From contig BFEA01000396.1 in NCBI GenBank assembly GCA_003427395.1, positions 564,846 through 599,012 on the forward strand: 34,167 nt of DNA, written 5' to 3'. This document shows, in pieces, positions 10,861 through 22,198 of the stretch. The DNA is from Chara braunii (Eukaryota; Streptophyta; Charophyceae; Charales; Characeae). Position numbers and translations under genes: made by a program. Below the pieces are notes generated by a model. The model ran no database searches. It worked only from the letters and a program-made list of their open reading frames with translations, and was not told the DNA's origin. Positions within the stretch are counted from its first letter, which is position 1, and every line of letters starts with the position of its first letter.

Positions 10861-12011
10861 TGACCGGTCCCGAGCACAAGGTGAGAGTTGATAGCTCACA
10901 CCTGGTCTACCACAACACGGGTGTTGTCTTTTTTTTTTCCTTCCTCTCGAACTTGTTTCGATTATGGCTCCAAGTTTTTGCGCATTCTTCTGACTCCAGC
11001 ATTCTGCTGCTTTAGGCGGAAGGGGTCGTAGACTACTAGACATATTTTCCCGTTAGGCCTACTGCAAGGAAAATAAGCAACAGCGAGATGACAAATCCAG
11101 ATTACACCATCACATTAAAAGCCAGATAGTCACACTGTGTCCAGAGAGCAGCATTGCACCAATAATACACCAATGGAGGTTCGTAGTACTGAAAACCAAT
11201 GTCTTGGAGAGCTTTCTCTCTCCTTCAGCAACACAAGAGTCCAGTCCCTTCACACTCCTACCTGGCGCTCAATGCCCAGCCTACTCCTACAAAGCTACGA
11301 TCAGCCTAATAATAGACAATGCAACTGTTGACATCAGCGGCAACCCGAAGTACTTGAAGATGTCGCCCATATGCTGACCATCGCCAATACAAGGTAAGTG
11401 CCCTCACATCATCATCATCATCATCATCATCATCCTTCGCCCTTCCTTGACTTAACACCCACACCTGTCCTCTCTTGCACCCGAAGACCACCCCTGCACC
11501 TCATTGTGTATCCAAGCCGAGCCCGCTATGGTGGTTGGCTATGGCGCTGCCCTCAGCAGCGCCCTGCTCCCACACACGACCGCACGTGCGCAGCCTCTTG
11601 CTCCAATGCCGGCAGCCAGCCCGCGAGCAATCACTCCAGCAGTGCTGCCGCCAGCCAGCGACCGAATGAAGCAGCCAGGGCAGAGCTCTTTCCTTTATGG
11701 AAAGAGTTGGCCTGCTCGCGCAGCCTGGCTGCACTGGCCNGGGCCCAGAAGCTTCCGGAAGGCCCCAGGAGGCTGCCTGGGTACAGCAGCTACTGGGCTG
11801 CTGGGCCTCGTTCGGTTGGGCGTCCAACTGTCTCTGTATGAGGCTGTGAATCACGCCCAGGGCCTGCATTCTTTGGAAAAGCCCGGAAGGCTGTGGAAAT
11901 GTCTGTGTTGTCCGGCCTGAGTTTCTTTCAACCAACTGGCGCGTCGCAACTACCTGGACACCAAATATGAAATTGACAGTCGAGGGCCTCTTGCGATATG
12001 TCAAGCCCTCC
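10861..12011. other. No gene seen; (CAT)n run and possible LTR sequence of gypsy element 2
   Basis: A CAT array lies at about 11405-11432 and a single-N join at 11740. The GC-rich part at 11480-12011 probably belongs to the minus-strand 3' LTR of gypsy element 2, whose start is near 12127. The far LTR end could not be fixed. Confidence 0.4.
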
Positions 12012-12086
12012 TTCACTTAGGGCGGGCACCACTGCCTTCACTTAGGGCGGGCACCACCGCCTTCACTTAGGGCGGGCAATGCTGCA
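12012..12086. repeat. 25-bp unit repeated three times
   Basis: CTTCACTTAGGGCGGGCA followed by a variable 7-base end occurs three times in a row. It lies within the proposed LTR of gypsy element 2. Confidence 0.85.
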
Positions 12087-12125
12087 AACAGGGCCCCATA
12101 GGCCTACTGAGGACCCAAATCCTCG

Positions 12126-12143
12126 CATTCCCTCCTCCTTTAC
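12126..12143 (-). other. Polypurine tract and LTR start of gypsy element 2
   Basis: On the minus strand, AAAGGAGGAGGGAA lies 25 bases after the pol stop and is followed by TGCGAGGATTTGG, which would open the 3' LTR at 12127. Spacing and composition fit an LTR retrotransposon. Confidence 0.5.
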
Positions 12144-12167
12144 TTCGTAGGTCCTCTGAGAAGTCTC

Positions 12168-15100
12168 TTATTCTGCAGGTGTTTTCCCTTTGAGTAATCT
12201 TTCACAGCCTGCAATCACTTGAGGTGCTGTTCTCATGAGTTCTTCTCGTGTGAACCACCGATCTTCTTTAGGATCCAGATGATGTCTGAAGCTCACACGA
12301 TACTGCATTCTCGGTTTAGGAGGGCGTCCTCTGTCGGATGGCATCACTCGGTGCTTGAAAATCTGGTCAATGTCCACTTCGCCATCCATGGTTGGGGGCA
12401 GCATTGATCTCTGAGAGGGAAACTGGTCTGTGGCAGCGAAAGGTGCCAGCTTGGATGCATGGAAAACAGGGTAAGTCCGTAAGTGCGCAGGGATGCGAAT
12501 CACGTATGAAGGCCCAGCCGGTTGATCCCCTACAATATCTAAGATCTCCCAGGGCCCAAAGTACTGTGGCATCAGTTTTCTTGAGAACCCTATCTCCTGA
12601 CCCAGTTCAGATGACCTCACCCAGACTCTCTCACCTACCTGAAGAAAGTCAAGCGCAGTTCTGGGTTTCCAACCAAGATGTAGTACTATGCACAGCATTA
12701 TTGTACCTGGCGACGAGAGGTAAATGCTTGTCCCAGTCATCCTGACTTGGCTTACTATAATGCCGAAGCAGGTGCTGTACTACCCGGTTCATCTGTTCTG
12801 CATGACCATTTGACTCAAGGTGATTCCCTGAAGTCATTTGGAGCTTGGTTCCCATTTGTTCAGCAGTTGCCTGTCACAGTTGACTAGTAAACCTTACATC
12901 CCTATCACTCACTATTGATGTGGGTAGTCCAAAATCCCTAACCCAGTGATCCAGAAACAGTTTGATAACATAGTCAGTTTTCACAGTTTCTGGCAGAGCG
13001 ATCAGTCTTGCATATTTAGTAAAGCGGTCCACTATCACGAAAATATGCCTCTTTCCAGACTTACTGGTCACAAGAGTATCCATGAAGTCCATGGACACAC
13101 TTTGACCAGGACCTTCAGGAATTGGCAAGGGCTTGATGAGCCCAAGCGGAGCCTGAGTCCTAGGTTTGTCCCTTTGACAGACCTGGCAAGTTTCAACATA
13201 CCTTTTCGTATCTTGCATCATAGTGGGCCACCAAAAATTCTGCACTAGGTTAGCTGAGGTCTTTTTATATCCAAAATGACCAGTTGCGTCATGACACTCG
13301 CCTAAAAATAAACAACGTAAAGACTCACTACACGGGACACAATCTTTTATTCCCTGCCTTCTCGAGAAACAGCAAGCCATCTGTCATCGTAAATTCGTCC
13401 AAAGTCTTTTTGTCCTTTGCTTGGAATCTACGGATGATCTCTGACATAACTGGATCTCCCTGATAGGCTTCCACCAGCGATCGAGTAGGTTCGTCAGATA
13501 TGCCAAACTCAGTGACTAGCGCGCCAAAATAGTCTGCTCTTCGCGATAATGCATCAGCCACTTTGTTGTACGTACCCTTGATAGGATCAAGTTGATAGTC
13601 ATTGTCTATCACTTGAATCCATCTTTTGAATGCGTCCGACAGAAAAGGCTTTGTCTTAATCCAGCGCAAAGTTTCATGGTCCGACCTCACATAGAAGAAT
13701 CTCCCTAGGAGGTAGTGTCTCCAACGGACAAGCGCTCTGTACAGGGCGTAGAGTTCTCTCTCATACATGGACTTAGCTAACTTTTGGGAAGACATCTTTT
13801 TACTCATATACTCGATTGGTCTCAACTTTGGCCCCTCCTGTTGCGCAAGGACCGCGCCTATCCCATATTGGCTGGCATCTGTGGTCACAACAAAGGATTT
13901 GTCAGGATCAGGAAGTTTGAGAACTTCATAGTGTGTTAGAGCATACTTCAATTTCTTGAAGCTTGCCTCACACTCTTCAGTCCACTCCCAAGGGGTGTCA
14001 AGTAGAGTTAGATCCGTTAATGGGGAAGCTATAGTACTATAGTTCTTCACAAACGGACGATAGTAGCCCGTCGTCCCCAAAAACGATCTGACCTCAGTAA
14101 TTGTCTGAGGTCTGGGCCAGTCACGTATGCTGGCCACCTTGGCATCTTCCGGTCTCAATCCATCTGCTGAGATTTCATGACCCAAGTACAAGACCTTGGT
14201 GCGACCAAACTCGCATTTGTCCAAGTTTACCTTGTACTGGTGCTGTAGTAAGAGACCTAGCACTATTTTCAAGTGCTCAGCGTGCTCCTCTATAGTCCTA
14301 CTAAAGATAAGAATATCATCGAGGTACACGACGATAAACTTGTCTAAGTAGTCATGAAATATCATGTTCATCGCGTGCTGGAATGTACCAGGTGCATTGC
14401 ATAGACCAAAGGGCATCACCACAAACTCGTACAGACCGTACCTGGTCTGAAATGCGGTTTTGTGCTGGTCCTCATGTCTAACGGCAATTTGATGGTATCT
14501 GGACTTCAGATCTATCTTGGTGAAGTACCGACATCCCTGCACTCTATCCAAGAGGTCGTCGATGCGGGGTAGGGGCTCGACGTTCTTTACGTTGATGGCA
14601 TTGAGGCCCCTATAGTCAATGCACATCCTTAATGGACCTCCCTTCTTTGGGACAAATAAGACTGGCGCACCGTAAGGGGAGGTACTAGGCCGGATCCATC
14701 CCTTCTCTGTGAGCTCCTNGACAAATAAGACTGGCGCACCGTAAGGGGAGGTACTAGGCCGGATCCATCCCTTCTCTGTGAGCTCCTTGAGCTGGCGGCG
14801 AAGCTCATCTAACTCTGCAGGAGACATCCTATAGATTCGTCCTCTAGGCACCTTACTACCTGGGACAACCTCCCTTTCTACCACGCATGTGGGCTCCTAA
14901 AAAAGGTCTGACTATTGAGCAACGACTTTTTTTATCTCTGGGGGTGATTTGACGGCCTCCCCTTTCTCAAAGACAAACACTAGATACATGCCCTCCTCGC
15001 GATTCTGCTTGTAATAGTTATAGAAAGAAGAAGTGCGCATGCAGCCGTAGTTTTCCACTAGACTGCTAGCCTTGTACTTCTGCAACCTAACAGTCCTACC

Positions 15101-15273
15101 ATTTGGCAACTTGAGTATCAACACCTTTCTATCCCATTCAAACTGCGGTTGCGAGACTTCGAGGTAGTACATGCCCAGTAGCATATCGAATGGCAGTTCG
15201 TCGCTAACCAGGAAGGAGATCTTGTGGATCACTTCCCCTCCTCCATAGGAGAAGGTGCAGGCTATGTCCTTGA
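12168..15273 (-). pseudogene. pol of a second Ty3/gypsy element (broken; 5' part lost in the N gap)
   Basis: Reading from the gap, the end of an aspartic protease (FDMLLGMYYLE, near 15180) is followed by two TAG stops near 14913 and 14899. RT follows, with MPFGLCNAP and YLDDILIFSR (13328-14884), then RNase H (TTDASQYGIG, SDHETL, ADALSRR). A frameshift near 13335 leads to the zinc-binding and integrase core (SMDFMD, VSDRDVRF), a TGA at 12874 where Trp is likely, and GHAEQMNR with the third acidic residue. A frameshift near 12690 and an apparent internal deletion (ALDFL runs straight into QVGERVWV) precede a chromodomain-like tail ending at 12168. It differs clearly from element 1, so this is a separate family. 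Confidence 0.85.
14651..14787. repeat. 68-bp duplication around a single N (assembly artefact)
   Basis: Bases 14651-14718 are repeated exactly at 14720-14787 with one N (14719) between them. This is what remains when two overlapping contig ends are joined by a placeholder N. It repeats 22 residues in the RT fingers. Confidence 0.85.
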
Positions 15274-16108
15274 NNNNNNNNNNNNNNNNNNNNNNNNNNN
15301 NNNNNNNNNNNNNNNNNNNNNNNNNNNNNNNNNNNNNNNNNNNNNNNNNNNNNNNNNNNNNNNNNNNNNNNNNNNNNNNNNNNNNNNNNNNNNNNNNNNN
15401 NNNNNNNNNNNNNNNNNNNNNNNNNNNNNNNNNNNNNNNNNNNNNNNNNNNNNNNNNNNNNNNNNNNNNNNNNNNNNNNNNNNNNNNNNNNNNNNNNNNN
15501 NNNNNNNNNNNNNNNNNNNNNNNNNNNNNNNNNNNNNNNNNNNNNNNNNNNNNNNNNNNNNNNNNNNNNNNNNNNNNNNNNNNNNNNNNNNNNNNNNNNN
15601 NNNNNNNNNNNNNNNNNNNNNNNNNNNNNNNNNNNNNNNNNNNNNNNNNNNNNNNNNNNNNNNNNNNNNNNNNNNNNNNNNNNNNNNNNNNNNNNNNNNN
15701 NNNNNNNNNNNNNNNNNNNNNNNNNNNNNNNNNNNNNNNNNNNNNNNNNNNNNNNNNNNNNNNNNNNNNNNNNNNNNNNNNNNNNNNNNNNNNNNNNNNN
15801 NNNNNNNNNNNNNNNNNNNNNNNNNNNNNNNNNNNNNNNNNNNNNNNNNNNNNNNNNNNNNNNNNNNNNNNNNNNNNNNNNNNNNNNNNNNNNNNNNNNN
15901 NNNNNNNNNNNNNNNNNNNNNNNNNNNNNNNNNNNNNNNNNNNNNNNNNNNNNNNNNNNNNNNNNNNNNNNNNNNNNNNNNNNNNNNNNNNNNNNNNNNN
16001 NNNNNNNNNNNNNNNNNNNNNNNNNNNNNNNNNNNNNNNNNNNNNNNNNNNNNNNNNNNNNNNNNNNNNNNNNNNNNNNNNNNNNNNNNNNNNNNNNNNN
16101 NNNNNNNN
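15274..16108. other. Assembly gap (835 N)
   Basis: Unsequenced. It falls between the protease of gypsy element 2 and a TC/TG microsatellite, so it probably hides more of element 2 and part of the copia element. Confidence 0.98.

Positions 16109-16205
<97 letters not shown>
16109..16205. repeat. (TC)n(TG)n compound microsatellite
   Basis: About 27 TC and 21 TG units lie at the gap edge; the gap probably exists because of this array. Confidence 0.9.
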
Positions 16206-16206
<1 letters not shown>

Positions 16207-16376
16207 TTCTTCGTCGTTGTCTTCCTTGCAGGTACGCGGCACCTTCTTCCGCAACAAGCTATGGCGAACTTCCTTCTTCAACGGCGCTCCTCAACTATGG
16301 CGCACTACGACGCGCGTCTCTCTCCTGCTGCAACGGCCATGGCGCATGGGATAGCGGGTACCAGCTCCGATACCAG
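16206..16376 (-). mobile_element. Leader and primer-binding site of copia element A
   Basis: On the minus strand, TGGTATCGGAGCTGGTACC (16357-16375) lies one base after the proposed LTR end. It matches the plant initiator-tRNA-Met primer site TGGTATCAGAGC with one change. The leader after it, with repeated GCGCCATAG words, is similar to that of copy B near 24.1 kb and then runs into the CA/GA microsatellite. Confidence 0.6.
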
Positions 16377-17338
16377 TGCAATCATACTCACTTTCATTCA
16401 CACTTCACATGCATTCAAACAGGTTGCGCAGCAAACTGGCGACAAGCGTCCACTCAGAACTGAAAGATATAGTAACCAAAAACGCAGCTCAGATACAAGT
16501 TCACTTCGAATGGCTATGGCGGCACATCGCCTGTACAACTCTCTGTTCGTCACTTACTCAACACTGCTGTTCGCACACAGGATTACCCTGGATATCCCAC
16601 ACACAACACACTGTACACTCGCACACTCACACACGCTACTCTCTCTCCTATCAGCAACGGTGGCTATGGCTGCTGCTACCCTATCGCTATGGCTAAGCTT
16701 GCTTCTCGCCCACTTCGTCTTCGGGCTCACTGCAGACCACCTCGCACAAGTCGCTGTGGCAGCGCTTCCGTATGGCTTACACAGGAATGAATGAATGAAT
16801 GGGCGCTGCCTCTTGATTTATACTTTTGCAACTCATTGGTCTGCCCCTCTTCCCCAGGCCCATGGTGCACACAGTCCCTCACGGTACTTGATTGACTGGA
16901 CTGGGACTGACTGGACCGGTACCGCTGACTGCATGGGTTTGCATTGCCAACTCAATGCAGTCGCACTGCCGACGTAACGTAGCTGGGCTCACCACTTGGC
17001 CACTTGCCTTTGACAAAAACGTGAGAGAGTGGCCTTTCGAGTTCTGTAGCAGCTACGACCTTGACCTTTCAGCACTGTAGCAGCTACGACCTTGACCTTT
17101 CAGGATTCCTACAGCTACGACCTCTACAGGGCTACGACTCCTACTCGACAGACCTACAAATCGAACCCCTACCACTACACAGACCTACGACAGACGACAA
17201 CAACTATCAAAACACAGGTCACGGGTTCAAACACTCGGGTCGATACAGATACTGTACACAGGTAAAGTGAGGACTAAAAATCGAGCCCTGGGACCTGCAT
17301 CCGCTACTGCTAACAGGTGAATACTGTTTCATTATGCA
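16377..17338 (-). mobile_element. LTR of copia element A
   Basis: Similar along its length to 24231-25245: shared words include CTCTTGATTTATACTT, the paired CTACGACCTTGACCTTTC units near 17050-17100 and CAAACACTCGGGT near 17230. On the minus strand it starts TGCATAATGAAAC and ends GATTGCA just before the primer site. No copia coding sequence lies nearby; the element body would lie towards the gap. Confidence 0.6.
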
Positions 17339-17631
17339 GAAAAGTAAAAAAAAAAAATCTGATTTTGGTAGAATATAGGAAGAAGAAAGCAGGGACTCCC
17401 TTGACAGATCTGGCTCAGTCCTCGTTTTTGAAAGCCTGGGCCTCAGAATACAAGTGGGTTTCACTCAATGAGAACAATCGGGTAATTTTTTCTCGTAACT
17501 TGTGGGACGAAAAAAACGACTGGGTTCTCCCGCAAGACACTTTGGCAGTATGTTTTTGATGTACACTCATGATACAAGGGACGCTGGACCCATTTTCCAG
17601 CAGGTGCAGCTCCCCACCAATAGAATGGAGT

Positions 17632-17672
<41 letters not shown>

Positions 17673-18195
17673 GAACAACTTTTGGCTCAGGGTTACATCG
17701 AAATTCTTTACCAAATTTGAAGTACAAAACCATTTTTATCTTTACTTTTTTTGGCCTGGTTTGGCAAATGGTCCCGGGCCACTCTGGTAGCCTAGGATTT
17801 TATCGTGTCTGCCGCCTTTGGCAAAAAACAAAAGTGGCTACGTGTAATTTTAGGAATTAGTTGAATACTGATTTTTTCCCGGATTTACAAGGGTTAGGAA
17901 TTCCTGCTTTGAAACAGCTACGGTTTTCTGAAATTATTTCGTTTTCTTATTTTTCTTTTTCGGCTCCTTTATTCACAGGGGACGGGCTCCGCTTCCTGAG
18001 TGAGGCGGGAGACCTTGTGGGCCCTGAATCTGCAACTCACTTTGATTGTATTTTTACCTTGGGCACTGGGCCCTTAATAAAATGGAACCATGTTTGTATT
18101 TTTTATTTATATTTTTTAACAAAAAAATTGTTTAATATTATAAAATTTTAAAGATAATTTATTGATTTTAATAAATATTAAACTAGGAAGATTTT
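17339..18195. other. AT-rich sequence, no gene seen
   Basis: Poly-A runs lie at about 17346-17356 and 17636-17670. The rest is AT-rich with no credible ORF. Confidence 0.5.
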
Positions 18196-18290
18196 CATGC
18201 CCAGTCGGGCACCCCGACGTGGCACCCGGGGGGGTCTGACACCCGGGATACCCGGGCGTACAAAAAAAAAAAAAAAAAAAAAAAAAAAAA
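18196..18290. repeat. GC-rich CCCGGG-type repeat with poly-A tail
   Basis: A 65-bp GC-rich block with CACCCGGG and CCCGGGCGTAC words ends in a 29-base A run. It resembles the blocks near 50-146 and 18556-18650. Confidence 0.5.
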
Positions 18291-18555
18291 GCCCTTTCTG
18301 CGCTCTCCCAGAGGACCTCAAATCCGGGCTCTTTTCAGTTTTTGAGAGTTGGCTGTCAAAGGGGGGGGAAGGGGGGTATAAATTGTTCTCAAAGGGGTTA
18401 AGGGGGGTTAAAGGGGGATCCCTTAGTGCGATTTTGTTATTGCTTTTTTATCTTCGATTCGGTGACGAATTCTGATGTGACCCTCAGCCAAAAGTTGTTT
18501 GTATTGCAATTCTACACAACATTTTTTTTTTCTGGATTTTTTTTACTTCCGTTCG

Positions 18556-18650
18556 CTGGGGATGCCCGGAACCCTGCCCGGGGGTCATGCCTGGCCGGGC
18601 ACCTGGGCGTGTATCCGGGCACAAGTTGGGTGCCCGGGCGACCGGAAAAA
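18556..18650. repeat. GC-rich CCCGGG-type repeat
   Basis: Contains GCCCGGGGGTC, GGCCGGGCACC and TGCCCGGGCGACCGG words, preceded by a T-rich run. It is in the same style as the block at 18196. 18651-19253 has no recognisable gene. Confidence 0.5.
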
Positions 18651-19253
18651 CAACCTTCATATTAAATACATTCTATACAGCCGAAAACAGCTCTCGATAG
18701 CTGTACACACTCACAGGTACTACTCTGCCGTCGGTATGGCGTGATCTTGTAATGAAGTACCGATACCAACTTTTTTTACTTTTTTTAATCCATTTGACAT
18801 ACACCCAAAGACGCCCTGCAAATCACTCAACACTCAAAATTGTTACTTTGCCTTTAGTATGACATGGTATCTTACTTTCAAATAAAAAATGATTAAAAAA
18901 AAGACAGATGTTGCATTCTACTCACACGGCCGAAAGATCGGCAGGGTTACATGGGTCACTCTCCACAGGAGCAACTGCAGGCAAAGACCTCCGCTCCCAA
19001 ACGCCCCTTAACCCCCCAAGCCCCCCCCGTCACCCTGACAGGCAGACCCCACAGGAATCAGCAGAGAAATAGGGGGCTCGCTCCACTTCTCACCAAATGT
19101 GCAAAATGAAAATGAATATTCCGCTGGAACATGGAAAGATACACCACCGTATTTTGTCCTTTGTGCATGTGGTGAGCAGTGGAGCGAGGCCCTGAACTTC
19201 AATAAAGTTGTTGTGACTGGAAGTGGCATACACATCTGCACAAGAATTAAAAT

Positions 19254-20510
19254 TCAAAAGTCCAGGTACAACCGAACAAAGGACAAATCGCCTAACGGGA
19301 TGACTATCCTTCTATCTCTCTGCTTTCTAGTCAGCTTTGTACCTTTCCTACCGCCTGCTTCTCTATTCAATCTGACGTCAGCAACCTGCCAGATGGTCGT
19401 ACCTGATACCTCATCGTGCTCGACAAAGGAAAGAACCTCTTCCCTCTCTATTCCTTCATCTACCCACTCTGTCATAACAGGTACTACTCCCTCCTCCCTA
19501 CCCTTTGCCTCATCCTCTACCTCCGTAGCTGCTTCCCTATTCTGATCCACGCTATCGCCGCCTGCTGTTTTCTTATGGCTGGTCTCTCCGTTCTCAACCC
19601 CCATACCATCGCCGCTGCGCACGGTCCTCTCTCGGTAGACTACAGTCATTGGTAATTCCTTGAACCTAAGGAGCTCTGAGGGTACCTTGACCTCTCGTTC
19701 CACCCCCGGCGACGTTACCTCCACGTGAATGTCGTCGGGGTCGGGATACTGACTGAAGGGCCCTTCACGTCTCGCGCCCCTCGCACTTGTCCTCAGAAGT
19801 CTAACCTCATCCTTCAGTTTCTGCCAGTAGAGCACCAAGTACACTTCCATTTCCTCGCAGGTTGGCGCCCCGTAAACATCCGATAGCTTGTCGAGAGCGA
19901 CCCGGATGTTGGCTGACGATGACCTCTCGGCGACCTGTAAGCCGTAAAGCGAAAAGTCACTGCTAAAGCCAGGGTGATCTTGCAGAATACCCTCCGCAAC
20001 AGCGAGAGCTGTTTTTCCTAGCTCTCCACTGTCGCCGAGATCGATTCCTCCCAGACACTCGTCCCCCATCGCACTCCATTCTTCATCCCAATCCTCCTCC
20101 TCCTCCTCCTCCTCCTCCTCCCCGATTCCATCATCCGCTGTCCTCTTCCCCCTTGATCCTCCATCCAAGGAAGAAACAATACCCTCTTCCTCCCCATCAT
20201 CGTTCTCATAATCCACAACAACGTCATCATCACCAAACTCACCAGCCCATTCCTCGTTGCCCTCGGCTTCAACGTCGTCCTTCACATCATCACCATCCCT
20301 CACCTGGATAGGTTCGACTGCCCCATGAACTCCTGCCTTCCGACGTGGTGTTTGTCGTCTCGAATGTAGACACCGATTGCTGTGCAAGTTCAGATTCAAG
20401 GCTAGAGCTGGCCCCAAGGTTGTCCTGAATAGCTGACAGCCACAGTCGTGCGCTTGACGGGATGCCCCTCGCCACCAAGAGCCTGCAACAACAAGACGAC
20501 GAAACGCCAT
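19254..20510 (-). CDS. RimP/UPF0090 (DUF150) family protein, plant type, probably organellar
   Basis: 418 residues without interruption, ATG at 20508-20510, stop at 19254. In bacteria RimP helps mature the small ribosomal subunit; plant homologues are predicted to act in plastids or mitochondria. Residues 1-58 are rich in Arg, Ser, Leu and Ala and poor in acidic residues, as in a transit peptide. Residues 71-146 form a very acidic low-complexity stretch with a run of ten Glu or Asp encoded by a GAG triplet array. The RimP-like core is about 165-296: IRVALDKLSDVYGAPTCEEM matches the IRV-x-[IL]-D region, and HVEVTSPGVEREV matches the conserved SSPG-[LV]-[DE]-R motif. A charged linker (297-345) precedes a C-terminal SH3-like part ending in FVRLYLDF. 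No intron is evident. The function is by homology; the compartment is inferred. Confidence 0.8.
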   Translation of the reverse strand: MAFRRLVVAGSWWRGASRQAHDCGCQLFRTTLGPALALNLNLHSNRCLHSRRQTPRRKAGVHGAVEPIQVRDGDDVKDDVEAEGNEEWAGEFGDDDVVVDYENDDGEEEGIVSSLDGGSRGKRTADDGIGEEEEEEEEEDWDEEWSAMGDECLGGIDLGDSGELGKTALAVAEGILQDHPGFSSDFSLYGLQVAERSSSANIRVALDKLSDVYGAPTCEEMEVYLVLYWQKLKDEVRLLRTSARGARREGPFSQYPDPDDIHVEVTSPGVEREVKVPSELLRFKELPMTVVYRERTVRSGDGMGVENGETSHKKTAGGDSVDQNREAATEVEDEAKGREEGVVPVMTEWVDEGIEREEVLSFVEHDEVSGTTIWQVADVRLNREAGGRKGTKLTRKQRDRRIVIPLGDLSFVRLYLDF

Positions 20511-20767
20511 TCACGTCGGCCAACGGTATATATCGATCCTCATTGCTTGCTGATAGCAAGACAACCTCGTCACGCCACAGACTACAGACGCAGCAAAGTC
20601 CACCATTGGTGCAGCTACAGGAACAGTGTCACCATGTTGGCACTGAGCGCACTTGTTTACGTTCGAAGTACACATGTTTGCAGAATTGCACACCAAAAAA
20701 AGGTCCAGGACATCCTATAATGGAGGTGACATCTGAGTGCTTGCTGATGGCCACACAATGTTGACTT

Positions 20768-21310
20768 GCAGCATTGAGTATCAAAACTGTTTCAGGACCA
20801 ATTCCAGGACCAGTTCCAGGAGTAACAAGTGGCAGAGCCCACCATTGATGCAGATACAAGAACAGACTATTCAAAGTACACAGGGTGCCGGTCACTTGCA
20901 GTATTGAGCATCAAAACTGTTCTAAGACCAATTCCAGGACCAGTTCCAGGACCAGTTCCAGGACCAGTTCCCGGACCAGTTCCAATACCAGTTCCAAGAC
21001 AAGTTCCAGGTCTAGGACTAGTTCCAGGACCAATTCCAGAGCAGTTCCAGGACCAGTTTCCAGGACCAGTTCAAAACCAGTCCAGGACCAGTTACAGGAC
21101 CAGTTTCCAGGATCAGTTCCAAACTAGTTCCCGACCAGTTCCAGACTGTTTTTGGACCAGTTCCAGACGCGTTCTGGACCAGTTCCAGACCACTTCTGTA
21201 TCGGACCCTTCCCATCCATGACCTGTTCCCGACCAGTTCCGGATCAGTTCTGGACCAGTTCCCCGGCAGGTTCTCTGACCAGTTCCTGGACCAGTTTCAG
21301 GACTTGCTGC
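20768..21310. repeat. 12-bp CCAGTTCCAGGA minisatellite with a 127-bp duplication at its left side
   Basis: GACCAGTTCCAG units repeat, cleanly at about 20930-21010 and increasingly degenerate to about 21310. At the left, the stretch ending CAAAACTGTTTCAGGACCAA (about 20770-20820) recurs about 127 bp on, at 20895-20950. The Pro-Gly-Pro-Val ORF read through it is a by-product of the repeat. Confidence 0.75.
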
Positions 21311-22198
21311 AATGGGAGAGATGTGGTGGAGCAGCCTGGAGATTGCGCTGTGGTCCCTACCCACATCCAATGGCAACCTGTCATGCAACGGGAAGTGGTC
21401 CCCACCATTCCAACCAGCATCATGACTACCAGCTGTAATCACTGAGCCCTCCCCATCGACACTTCTGCTCTTACTTAACATTTATGTGTTTGCTCCTGTG
21501 CAGCATGCTATGGACTGCTGAGCAGAACTCAGAGACGGGCAAGGCAAACACCAGAAAGGGCAACAACAATATCGAACTCTTTTCTTTCCGATTGGGGTGA
21601 GCTCTACACGGATTTGAGCTACAGACCTGATTGCCAACATTGACGTGTCTTCTATCCATCCCGACTGGCCTGCTATGTACTTGTGTTCACACGTCCACCA
21701 AAAGCAACAAACGCAAACAAAACCCGACAGCACCCGAAGCCCACACTACGACAACCCTGCCCAAAAACGGAAAAAAAAAAAAGGTTGTTCAAGTCGTTCA
21801 GATGAATTAGCACAAAATGTGAGGCTTCACTCTCATGGAGGACATAATGTGCTTACAAAGATAATACTGGCATGCAGGACGCACACCAGCATCGCCCTTC
21901 TGCCTCGATCTGGAAAAGAAAAGAAGATTCGAGCTCGCTTCCTCCCACGGCACAGAAAGAAAAAAAAGAACAAATCGCAAAAACGTGATCCCTGTCAAGG
22001 CGAAAAAAGGAAAAACGAGCCCGCCAAACCTCGGGCTGCTTCCCAACTACGTTAGCTGGGAAAATGCCGTCGTCACACCTGCTGGCCGGGTTTCGTGTGG
22101 GCACGTCATGCGAGACCCAGGTTACTCTATAATAATAGCTTACTAAGATACAGGACTGTGGAATGATGATGAAAGCTAAGGAAATGGTAAGAGCAGGC
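21311..22198. other. No gene seen
   Basis: Contains A-rich runs near 21770 and 21958. The part from about 22100 to 22198 is the downstream flank of the Cys/His module copy; an inverted relative of that flank lies at about 25420-25500. The Lys-rich plus-strand ORF at 21645-22055 has no protein-like features. Confidence 0.4.

Noticed and set aside
15224-16463. ORFs of 339-402 residues across the N gap
   Set aside because: They are almost all unknown residues plus dinucleotide-repeat translations; no protein evidence.
17210-17260. tRNA gene suggested by GGGTTCAAACACTCGGG
   Set aside because: No acceptor stem or A box fits, and the word lies in the copia LTR with a changed copy at 25130.
20829-21221. 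Collagen-like Pro-Gly-Pro-Val protein
   Set aside because: It is a frame through the 12-bp minisatellite; all other frames through it are also open because the unit length is a multiple of three.
21645-22055. Lys-rich 136-residue ORF
   Set aside because: Composition comes from A-rich runs; no domain and no conserved pattern.
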